Source: an uncultured Collinsella sp.
GTDB lineage: Bacteria; Actinomycetota; Coriobacteriia; Coriobacteriales; Coriobacteriaceae
Assembly (NCBI GenBank): GCA_958415525.1
Contig: CATYZE010000042.1
Location: 1-12,292 of the forward strand
Length of the DNA: 12,292 nt
Direction: 5' to 3'
The position numbers were made by a program, and so were the translations under genes. Positions within the stretch are counted from its first letter, which is position 1; each line of letters opens with the position of its first letter. Below are positions 7,007-12,292 of this stretch, one piece after another. The notes under the pieces are model-generated. The model was not told the DNA's origin. It was given only the letters and a program-made list of their open reading frames with translations, and did not search any database.

Positions 7007-8910
7007 TAGCAGCCCTCCTCTCGCGCGACCGTCTTGGATTTAGCAATGTCCGCGACGTTAGAAAGACCGTCTGAGCGACCGATCAGCAAATCTGCCAGCT
7101 CGTCGGCCAGCGACTCAACCGTATAGAGCCCGCCGCAACGCAGCGGCACGCCCGCCTCCGCGAGCGCCAACGCCATGCGCTGAGCAGCAGGTACGCCCAA
7201 GCCGATCGACTTGAGCTCATCGGCATGCGCAAACACCTGCGCGGGGGTTCCCTCGGCAAACACCGCACCTTCGTTCATTACGACGATACGGTCGCAGCAA
7301 TTGGCCAGGTCATCCATGCTGTGTGAAACCATGACAACGGTCAGGCCATCGCGGTGAAGTCGATCGATAAGCTCAAGGAAATCCCTGCGCGCAGCCGGAT
7401 CGAGCCCCGCCATGGGTTCATCGAGCACCAGGACTTCGGGCTCCATGGCGAGCACACCGGCGAATGCCACACGCCGTTGCTGACCGCCCGAAAGCTCGAA
7501 GGGACTCTTGTCGCCGACCGTGGAAAGGTCGAGGCCCACGCGCGAGAGCGACGACTCGACGCGACGGTCGACTTCATCTTGCGGCAAGCCAAGGTTGTGC
7601 GGGCCAAACGCCACGTCCTGCGTCACGGTTTCGGCAAACAGCTGACGCTCAGGATACTGAAACACCACGCCGACCTTGGCCTTAACCGCGGCGGCGTCTT
7701 TCTTGTTTGACAGATCGAGCCCCAGCGCGCGAACGGATCCCTCCTGGGGGCGAATCAAACCGTTGAGATGCTGGACCAGCGTCGACTTACCCGAACCGGT
7801 ATGACCTGCCAGGCCCAGGAACTCGCCGCGACGCACCGTCAGCGATACATCGCGCAGCGCCCACGGACTGCTGGGGTCGTTTCCCCAGAGAGCCTGTTTG
7901 CTCGATTTGCCCGCAGTGGCCGAGCGTTTGCGCCATCGACGGCGCTCGCGGGTACTCAGCGAGTAACTATGCGAGAGGTGCGAAATCTCGATGACGGGCT
8001 CCGACACGGCTGTCCCATCGGTTGCAGAGGAGGCGTTGTCGAGCACACGAGAATCGGATGCAGAAGGCCGCCCCGCGGCGTCTTCCCCACTCCGGTCGGC
8101 ATATGTCTGCGCAATCTCGGCGACCATATCCGCCTCGCGCACCTGCGCATGAACGGGCACGCCCTTCGCACGAAGCGCCGTGCCCAAGCAGCACGACGCC
8201 GGCATATCCAGGTTGAGCTCCGCGAGCTCATCTGCCCGCGTCAGAATCTCCTCGGGCGTACCGAGCATGGCAACGCGCCCCGCCCGAAATACCGCGACAC
8301 GATCGGCCTCGGCGGCCTCTTCCATAAAGTGCGTAATCATCACGATGGTCATGCCGCGATCGTGCAACGCGCGGCACGCTTTCATAAGGCCCTTGCGTCC
8401 GCGCGGATCGAGCATCGAGGAGGCCTCGTCCAAGATAAGCACGCGCGGCTCCATGGCAAGTACGCCGGCGAGCGTCACACGCTGCTTTTGACCGCCCGAA
8501 AGCGCATGGGTCTCGTGGCACTCAAAGCCCACCAGGCCCACGCCCTTCAGCGCCTCGCGTACACGCTGCGCAATTTGTGCCGATGGCACGCCAAGGTTTT
8601 CGGGACCAAACGCAACGTCATCTTCGACAAGCGTTGCCACCAGCTGGTCATCGGGATTTTGGAATACCATGCCCGCGGTCGAACGAATGTCGTAGACCAG
8701 CTCGGGGTCGGACGCATCCATGCCGTTGATGCGTACCGTGCCCACATCGGGCTGCAACAGTGCATTCAGATGCTTGGCAAACGTCGACTTGCCCGACCCA
8801 TTGCCACCGAGGATGCAGAAAAACTCCCCGTCCTCGATGTTCAGATCGACGCCGTCGAGTGCCGGTACGGCACCGTCATAGCTAAAGGAAACGCCCCGAC
8901 ACTCAATCAT
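7006..8910 (-). CDS. Fused EcfA1-EcfA2 ATPase of an ECF transporter
   Basis: Two ABC ATPase domains are joined in one 634-aa chain. Domain 1 (about 1-240) has Walker A GGNGSGKST (35-43), Q-loop FQNPDDQLV (83-91), signature LSGGQKQR (137-144), Walker B LILDEASSMLDP (158-169) and H194. Domain 2 (about 304-575) has GHTGSGKST (369-377), FQYPERQLF (417-425), LSGGQQRR (473-480), LVLDEPMAGLDP (494-505) and H530. The YPERQLF motif and the DEA(S) versus DEP Walker B ends match EcfA2 and EcfA1 types, in the usual A1-A2 order. A polar linker spans about 265-305, and domain 2 has an extra basic segment (RERRRWRKRS, about 320-347) between its first strands. The ATG overlaps the ribU stop by 4 bases (ATGA); AAAGG lies upstream. 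It powers the importer with EcfT and RibU. Confidence 0.94.
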   Translation of the reverse strand: MIECRGVSFSYDGAVPALDGVDLNIEDGEFFCILGGNGSGKSTFAKHLNALLQPDVGTVRINGMDASDPELVYDIRSTAGMVFQNPDDQLVATLVEDDVAFGPENLGVPSAQIAQRVREALKGVGLVGFECHETHALSGGQKQRVTLAGVLAMEPRVLILDEASSMLDPRGRKGLMKACRALHDRGMTIVMITHFMEEAAEADRVAVFRAGRVAMLGTPEEILTRADELAELNLDMPASCCLGTALRAKGVPVHAQVREADMVAEIAQTYADRSGEDAAGRPSASDSRVLDNASSATDGTAVSEPVIEISHLSHSYSLSTRERRRWRKRSATAGKSSKQALWGNDPSSPWALRDVSLTVRRGEFLGLAGHTGSGKSTLVQHLNGLIRPQEGSVRALGLDLSNKKDAAAVKAKVGVVFQYPERQLFAETVTQDVAFGPHNLGLPQDEVDRRVESSLSRVGLDLSTVGDKSPFELSGGQQRRVAFAGVLAMEPEVLVLDEPMAGLDPAARRDFLELIDRLHRDGLTVVMVSHSMDDLANCCDRIVVMNEGAVFAEGTPAQVFAHADELKSIGLGVPAAQRMALALAEAGVPLRCGGLYTVESLADELADLLIGRSDGLSNVADIAKSKTVAREEGC

Positions 8911-9497
8911 GCGCGGCCTTTGACCTGGTCCTTTTTAGGCGTGATGAGGTTGGAGACCGCCTTGTACACCGCAAGTGTCAACACCGAGTTAAGCACGGTC
9001 TTGATAAGGTTGAACGGCAACACGGCGGGAATCATGAGCGGAGCGATCACATCGACCGAGCCATACCAGAACCAAACACCAATGGTCAGGTTCGCAACCA
9101 TGGACAGCGCCGTAGCGGCAATAACGCCGAGCACTAGGCCAATCACGGCACCCTTATAGGTATGCATCTTCTGGTAGACGATAGCCGCGGGCAGAATATA
9201 ACCCAGCGTAGCCACCAGGTTCATAAGCGCACCGACCCAGTCACCCGTGGTGAGCGCATGGATAACGATCGCCATGGCGGCAACAGCAGTGCCGGCGCCA
9301 GGGCCATACGCAAAACCGCACACCATCGCCGGCACCAGTGACGGGTCATACGTCAAAAACGGCGCCGAAGGAAGGATGGGTAGCTGCACATACATAAACA
9401 ACGCGCCCAAGGCACACATCAGCGCCATGGTAACGAGCTGTTTGGTGCTCCACCTATTCGTGTTCTCAAAATGGATATGCTGCGACTGTTCAGACAT
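8907..9497 (-). CDS. ribU: Riboflavin-specific S component of an ECF transporter
   Basis: This 196-aa membrane protein has about six hydrophobic segments (roughly 22-42, 54-80, 88-108, 116-138, 146-166, 168-186). The first segment and loop, ALGALFMYVQLPILPSAPFLTYDPSLVP, resemble RibU, as does GFAYGPGAGT (61-70). A substrate of riboflavin is strongly supported by the FMN riboswitch directly in front of the gene. The start is the ATG at 9495-9497, preceded by AGGTGAT at good spacing. An in-frame ATG seven codons upstream lies inside the riboswitch 3' strand and has no suitable ribosome site. The stop overlaps the start of the fused ecfA gene by 4 bases, so S, A and T components are coupled. Confidence 0.92.
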   Translation of the reverse strand: MSEQSQHIHFENTNRWSTKQLVTMALMCALGALFMYVQLPILPSAPFLTYDPSLVPAMVCGFAYGPGAGTAVAAMAIVIHALTTGDWVGALMNLVATLGYILPAAIVYQKMHTYKGAVIGLVLGVIAATALSMVANLTIGVWFWYGSVDVIAPLMIPAVLPFNLIKTVLNSVLTLAVYKAVSNLITPKKDQVKGRA

Positions 9498-9500
9498 AAG

Positions 9501-9507
9501 ATCACCT
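9501..9507 (-). promoter_or_regulatory. ribU ribosome-binding site, probable riboswitch target
   Basis: AGGTGAT lies four bases before the ribU ATG and only a few bases after the end of the riboswitch P1 strand. There is no room for an intrinsic terminator between aptamer and start codon, so control is more likely at translation. Extending it upstream gives GCAGGTG, which can pair with UACCUGC inside the aptamer (9609-9615). Confidence 0.6.
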
Positions 9508-9508
9508 G

Positions 9509-9696
9509 CCTCTTTCATCCGGACTCTAACCGTTGGTACTGGGATCTCACCAGTTCAGCCGGCATGCGAACCAACACACGCACGGGTCGCGGACTCATCG
9601 GCTCGGTCGCAGGTATCTCGCCTGCGCCACGGCGTCCCTTTGACACCGCCCGATTTACCGCCAGTGGGGAATTCCACCCCGCCCTGAAACAGCAAT
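9509..9696 (-). promoter_or_regulatory. FMN riboswitch (RFN element)
   Basis: On the minus strand the conserved core blocks occur in order: CAGGGCGGGGTGGAATTCCC then CACTGGCGGT, AGTCCGCGACCC, CTGAACTGGTGAGATCCCAG, CCAACGGTTAGAGTCCGGAT and GAAAGAGG. These match the RFN consensus for P1 to P6. P1 is formed by TTTCA near 9686-9690 and TGAAA near 9513-9517. A variable stem (GCAGG-7 nt-CCTGC, 9609-9625) lies in the middle. The element senses FMN and should repress ribU and the following genes when FMN is abundant. The absence of a terminator before ribU favours translational control. Ends are approximate. Confidence 0.95.
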
Positions 9697-9700
9697 TGCA

Positions 9701-9728
9701 AGTGTAGCACGAGCAATCGTTCGCGCAA
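9701..9728 (-). promoter_or_regulatory. Promoter of the riboflavin uptake operon
   Basis: TTGCGC (9723-9728) and TACACT (9701-9706), separated by 16 bp on the minus strand, form a sigma70-type promoter. The expected transcription start near 9694 coincides with the 5' edge of the riboswitch, which supports the call. The -35 box is only a moderate match. Confidence 0.55.
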
Positions 9729-9893
9729 GTATGCCAAGGGTAATTTGTGGCGGGGATCAGTTGCCGCAACAACCACGTTCCCCACCCATCCCAAAGTAAC
9801 GCGCCTTTCGCGCAAAGCGCGAAACAGCGACCGGGACACGTATTCCCAACAACCAAGTCCTCCGCCCACGCCGACCTCAAGGCCGTAAACGCA
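9729..9893. other. Intergenic stretch between ribU promoter and long inverted repeat
   Basis: No convincing gene is seen in either direction; open frames here lack ribosome sites and recognisable protein features. The one clear structure is a perfect short hairpin, TTTCGCGC-AAA-GCGCGAAA (9806-9824), about 78 bases upstream of the ribU -35 box. The rest is unremarkable GC-rich spacer. Together with the 143-nt repeat it makes an unusually long gap for this otherwise compact region. Confidence 0.6.
9806..9824. repeat. Perfect 8-bp inverted repeat, 3-nt loop
   Basis: TTTCGCGC and GCGCGAAA flank AAA. The repeat lies upstream of the ribU promoter and has no U-tract. It could be a protein-binding palindrome or a stable RNA/DNA hairpin; nothing here decides. 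Confidence 0.5.
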
Positions 9894-10036
9894 GGGAATC
9901 CGGGGGCGGGACGGGGTTTCTCTCCGGAACATTCCGCAGGACGCAAAGAGGCTCCGCAGCGCGAAGCGTGATGCGGAGCCTCTTTGCATGTCCGAGGACG
10001 TTCCGGAGAGAAACCCCGTCCCGCCCCCGGATTCCC
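9894..10036. repeat. 143-nt nested long inverted repeat
   Basis: Outer arms 9894-9930 and 10000-10036 are perfect 37-nt reverse complements (left arm begins GGGAATCCGGGGGCGGGACG). Inside are two unpaired 12-nt segments (ATTCCGCAGGAC and ATGTCCGAGGAC), then a perfect 16-bp inner stem GCAAAGAGGCTCCGCA / TGCGGAGCCTCTTTGC (9943-9958, 9972-9987) with a 13-nt loop. It starts 27 bases past the groEL stop. The inner stem has the shape of a bidirectional terminator. The outer arms are far longer than termination requires, suggesting a palindromic repeat element or a structured RNA. No target duplication is evident at its edges. Confidence 0.85.
9943..9987 (-). terminator. Probable groESL terminator (inner hairpin of the long repeat)
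   Basis: The 16-bp stem is flanked by GCAAAGAGG and CCTCTTTGC, giving a short A side and U side around a GC core in either direction. It is the only terminator-like structure after groEL. The AAGAGG/CCTCTT framing resembles the palindrome after argD. The U-run is only three bases, so efficiency is uncertain. Confidence 0.5.
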
Positions 10037-10062
10037 GGTGGGAGTTCTAGACCTTGTCGGCC

Positions 10063-11700
10063 TTAGTACATACCGCCGCCCTGCTGACCAGCGGTAGCAG
10101 CAGCGATAGCGTCCTCAAGCTGAGTGTTCTTGGGCACATCGGAGACGGTGGCCTCGGTGATGAGGATCAGGCTAGCGACAGAAGCAGCGTTCTGCAGGGT
10201 GACGCGGCTGACCTTGACGGGGTCGAGGACGCCCATCTCGATCATGTCGCCCCACTCGCCGTTGGCAGAGTTGAGACCCTGACCAGTGGGCAGCTCGGCA
10301 ACCTTGTCGACCACGACGGCGCCCTCAAAGCCAGCGTTCTTGGCGATGGTGGCGACCGGAGCGGTCAGAGCCTTCTTGACGATGTCGACACCGATCTTCT
10401 CCTCGGGGTCGTCGAGCTCAACGGCGTCGAGCGCAGGAGCAGCGTCCATGAAGGCGACGCCGCCACCGGCGACGATGCCCTCCTCGACAGCAGCGCGGGT
10501 AGCCTGTAGGGCATCCTCGACGCGGTGCTTGATCTCCTTGAGCTCGGACTCGGTAGCAGCGCCGACCTTGATGACGGCAACGCCACCGGAGAGCTTGGCC
10601 AGGCGCTCCTGGAGCTTCTCGCGGTCGAAGTCAGAGGTGGTGTTCTCCATCTCGCCCTTGATCTGAGCGATGCGGGCGTCGATGGTCTCCTTGGAGCCAG
10701 CGCCGCCGACGACGACGGTGTTGTCCTTGGAGATGGTGACGGACTTAGCGGTACCGAGCATATCTGCGGTGATGTCAGCGACCTTCACGCCCAGCTCGTC
10801 CAGGGCAGCCTGGCCACCGGTGAGGACGGCGATGTCCTCGAGGATGCGCTTGCGGCGATCGCCGTAGCCCGGAGCTTTGACGGCGCAGACATTGAGGGCG
10901 CCGCGGATCTTGTTGAGGACGAGGGTGGGCAGAGCCTCGCCGTCGATGTCCTCAGCGATGATGAGCAGGCCACGGCCAGCGCGCTGGACAGCCTCGAGAA
11001 CAGGCATGATGTCCTGGACGCTGGAGATCTTCTGGTCGGTGATGAGGATGTACGGATCCTTCATCACGGCCTCCATGCGGTCGTTGTCCGTGACAAAGTA
11101 AGCGGAGACGTAGCCCTTGTCGAACTGCATGCCCTCGACGGTGTCGATGGTGATGTCGAACGTCTGGGAATCCTCGACGGTGATGACGCCGTCCTTGCCC
11201 ACGACCTCCATGGCCTCGGCGATCTTCTCGCCGACCTCGGGGTCACCGGCGGAGATGGTACCGACGGAAGCAATCTGCTCCTTGGTCTCGACCGGCTTGG
11301 CCTGCTTCTTCATCTCGGCGACGGCGGCGTTGACAGCCTTGTCGATGCCGCGACGGATGGCCAGCGGGTTGGCGCCAGCGGCGACATTGCGCAGACCGTC
11401 GTTGACGATGGCCTGAGCGAGCAGGGTTGCGGTGGTGGTGCCGTCACCCACGGTGTCGTTCGTCTTGGTGGCAACCTCCTTCACCAGCTGGGCACCCATG
11501 TTCTCGATGTTGTCCTCGAGCTCAATCTCCTTGGCGACAGAAACGCCGTCGTTGGTGATGGTCGGAGCACCGAACGTGCGCTGCAGCGCAACGTAGCGAC
11601 CCTTGGGGCCCATGGTGACGGTAACGGCGTCGGCCAGAGTGTTGACACCCTTGGCGAGCTTAGCGCGGGCATCGGTGTTGAACGTAATGTTCTTTGCCAT
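10063..11700 (-). CDS. groEL: 60-kDa chaperonin
   Basis: GroEL forms the double-ring, ATP-driven folding chamber that works with GroES in the cytoplasm. The protein (545 aa, family-typical) starts MAKNITFNTDARAKL and shows the nucleotide-binding elements TMGPKGR (29-35), ITNDGV (48-53) and VGDGTTTAT (84-92). VEDALQATRAAVEEG carries the aspartate needed for hydrolysis, and GIVAGGGVAF follows. The C-terminus ends in a short GGGMY tail, not an extended (GGM)n repeat. The ATG at 11698-11700 follows GGAGG about 9 bases upstream. It lies 96 bases after groES, and the gap contains two small inverted repeats (GAATC-AGA-GATTC at 11776-11788 and GACTCG-12 nt-CGAGTC at 11727-11750). Cotranscription with groES is the normal arrangement. 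Confidence 0.98.
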   Translation of the reverse strand: MAKNITFNTDARAKLAKGVNTLADAVTVTMGPKGRYVALQRTFGAPTITNDGVSVAKEIELEDNIENMGAQLVKEVATKTNDTVGDGTTTATLLAQAIVNDGLRNVAAGANPLAIRRGIDKAVNAAVAEMKKQAKPVETKEQIASVGTISAGDPEVGEKIAEAMEVVGKDGVITVEDSQTFDITIDTVEGMQFDKGYVSAYFVTDNDRMEAVMKDPYILITDQKISSVQDIMPVLEAVQRAGRGLLIIAEDIDGEALPTLVLNKIRGALNVCAVKAPGYGDRRKRILEDIAVLTGGQAALDELGVKVADITADMLGTAKSVTISKDNTVVVGGAGSKETIDARIAQIKGEMENTTSDFDREKLQERLAKLSGGVAVIKVGAATESELKEIKHRVEDALQATRAAVEEGIVAGGGVAFMDAAPALDAVELDDPEEKIGVDIVKKALTAPVATIAKNAGFEGAVVVDKVAELPTGQGLNSANGEWGDMIEMGVLDPVKVSRVTLQNAASVASLILITEATVSDVPKNTQLEDAIAAATAGQQGGGMY

Positions 11701-11796
11701 GGTAGGTAATCCTCCAAAAGAAATGTGACTCGCGTCGCCGCTTCCGAGTCCTATGCGACGATCGCGTTCAAAGACGAATCAGAGATTCTGACGAGA

Positions 11797-12090
11797 CTAG
11801 GCCTCGACGACGGCGTAGATGTCGTCGGCGCGCATCAGCAGATACTTCTCGCCGTCGACCTTGACCTCGTTGCCACCGAACTTACCGTAGATGACAACGT
11901 CACCGACCTTGACGTCCATGGGGATGCGCTCACCCTTGTCGTTGACCTTGCCGGCGCCAACGGCAACGATGGTGCCGCGCTGCGGCTTCTCCTGAGCGTT
12001 GCTGGCGATATACAGACCAGAAGCGGTCTTCTGCTCGGCCTCATCGGGCTTGACCAGAACACGATCTGCAAGCGGCTTCAAAGACGACAT
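11797..12090 (-). CDS. groES: 10-kDa co-chaperonin
   Basis: GroES is the heptameric lid of the GroEL chamber. The 97-aa protein has the standard start LKPLADRVLVKPDEAEQ (4-20), a mobile loop around 17-33 containing the hydrophobic GLYIA contact tripeptide region (25-29), PQRGTIVAVGAGK (36-48), and KVGDVVIYGKFGGNEVKVDGEKYLLMR (61-87). The ATG at 12088-12090 is preceded by AAGGAGGAG, a very strong ribosome site. It is first in the groES-groEL unit. The stop is followed by 96 bases before groEL. Confidence 0.98.
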   Translation of the reverse strand: MSSLKPLADRVLVKPDEAEQKTASGLYIASNAQEKPQRGTIVAVGAGKVNDKGERIPMDVKVGDVVIYGKFGGNEVKVDGEKYLLMRADDIYAVVEA

Positions 12091-12112
12091 GCTTGTCTCC
12101 TCCTTTTTGGGC

Positions 12113-12131
12113 CGCGCGGTTATACCGCGCG
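12113..12131. repeat. GC inverted repeat in the groES leader
   Basis: CGCGCGGT-TAT-ACCGCGCG is a perfect 8-bp inverted repeat with a 3-nt loop, ending 23 bases before the groES ATG, just upstream of the ribosome site. In RNA it would be a very stable hairpin; in DNA it could be an operator. It is not a CIRCE or HAIR sequence. Confidence 0.55.
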
Positions 12132-12182
12132 AATTAACCCTTTTTGTTTGCGTACGCGTTGAATGGTACCCACGAATGGCGG

Positions 12183-12202
12183 GTTATACAACACAGAGTC
12201 AA
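12183..12202 (-). promoter_or_regulatory. Promoter-like elements upstream of groES
   Basis: On the minus strand TATAAC (12183-12188) is a good -10 match, and TTGACT (12197-12202) a good -35 match, but they are only 8 bp apart and cannot serve the same promoter. A GTTG...GGGTAC pair nearby vaguely resembles a SigB/SigF-type stress promoter. A promoter must be in this region, but the exact boxes are unsettled. Confidence 0.3.
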
Positions 12203-12218
12203 AAAATCTTATTTTTTG
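12200..12218. repeat. AT-rich inverted repeat upstream of groES
   Basis: CAAAAAAT-CTT-ATTTTTTG is a perfect 8-bp inverted repeat with a 3-nt spacer, markedly AT-rich in a GC-rich window. On either strand the hairpin would end in a run of six U residues. It may be part of a terminator for the gene to the right or an upstream promoter element. Confidence 0.5.
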
Positions 12219-12227
12219 GCACTTAGA

Positions 12228-12290
12228 TTTTCTGAATGCCGGAGCCACACGGGAGGCAGGTTAACTAATTCGGGCCCGGCATTCAGAAAA
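12228..12290. repeat. 15-bp inverted repeat at the right edge
   Basis: TTTTCTGAATGCCGG (12228-12242) and CCGGCATTCAGAAAA (12276-12290) are perfect reverse complements separated by 33 bases; GCC/GGC adds a short inner extension past a one-base bulge. It lies about 140-200 bases upstream of groES. No U-run follows it directly; read with the adjacent AT-rich repeat it could be the terminator of a gene outside the window, or a regulatory palindrome. Confidence 0.6.
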
Positions 12291-12292
12291 GT

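Noticed and set aside
7768..9159. Plus-strand open frame of 463 codons opposite the ecfA fusion and ribU
   Set aside because: It is an antisense shadow of clear ECF genes, with no ribosome site and no protein-family signal.
9495..9518. Upstream in-frame ATG at 9516-9518 as ribU start
   Set aside because: It lies in the riboswitch P1 strand; the ATG at 9495-9497 has a proper AGGTGAT site and fits normal S-component length.
9515..9989. Minus-strand open frames of about 144 codons across the riboswitch and intergenic region
   Set aside because: They cover the conserved FMN aptamer and the long inverted repeat, have no protein similarity that I recognise, and overlap the promoter of ribU.
9894..10036. 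6S RNA or a CRISPR-like unit
   Set aside because: 6S RNA has a conserved promoter-like bubble in a loosely paired helix, not a perfect 37-bp stem; there is only one inverted, not direct, repeat unit, so no array.
10525..11709. Plus-strand open frame of 394 codons opposite groEL
   Set aside because: It is made of Leu/Asp/Gly/Val repeats from the complementary strand of a codon-biased groEL; it is a known type of artefact.
12091..12292. CIRCE (TTAGCACTC-N9-GAGTGCTAA) or HAIR (CTTGAGT-N7-ACTCAAG) operator
   Set aside because: Neither half-site pattern is present on either strand in the groES upstream region.
1..12292. Mobile element, prophage, toxin-antitoxin or defence system
   Set aside because: No transposase, integrase, nuclease or small paired-gene pattern is visible; all supported genes are housekeeping or vitamin-transport genes on one strand with uniform composition.

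Overview
The window is a GC-rich bacterial chromosome segment in which every credible gene lies on the minus strand. Gene content and sequence style suggest a high-GC Gram-positive, most likely a gut Coriobacteriia such as Collinsella. This rests on the fused ECF ATPase, the acetyl-cycle arginine operon and the general protein flavour; no rRNA or other decisive marker is present.

Three transcription units can be read from right to left. (1) At 10063-12090, groES and groEL encode the chaperonin. Their upstream region (12091-12292) holds several inverted repeats but no recognisable CIRCE or HAIR box. (2) At 5274-9728 there is a flavin unit: a sigma70-like promoter, an FMN riboswitch, then ribU (riboflavin-binding S component), a fused EcfA1-EcfA2 ATPase, ecfT, and two tandem split-barrel (PNPOx-like) proteins that probably use a flavin. 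The genes overlap or are tightly spaced, and the unit ends at a strong hairpin at 5175-5229. (3) At 120-5128 there is an arginine operon, argC-argJ-argB-argD. It is preceded by two ARG-box-like palindromes whose centres are 21 bp apart and closed by a perfect palindromic hairpin at 6-31.

Together argC, argJ, argB and argD cover the acetylated steps from glutamate to ornithine: ArgJ recycles the acetyl group, ArgB is the probable feedback point, ArgC reduces and ArgD transaminates. The flavin unit couples riboflavin uptake to FMN level; the FMN-responsive leader heads the ECF energising module and possibly two flavoproteins.

The most unusual non-coding structure is a 143-nt nested inverted repeat at 9894-10036, just downstream of groEL. 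It has perfect 37-bp outer arms and a perfect 16-bp inner hairpin. Nothing in the window looks like a phage, IS element, CRISPR array or defence system. The core genes are ordinary housekeeping genes and the novelty lies in regulatory and structural details.
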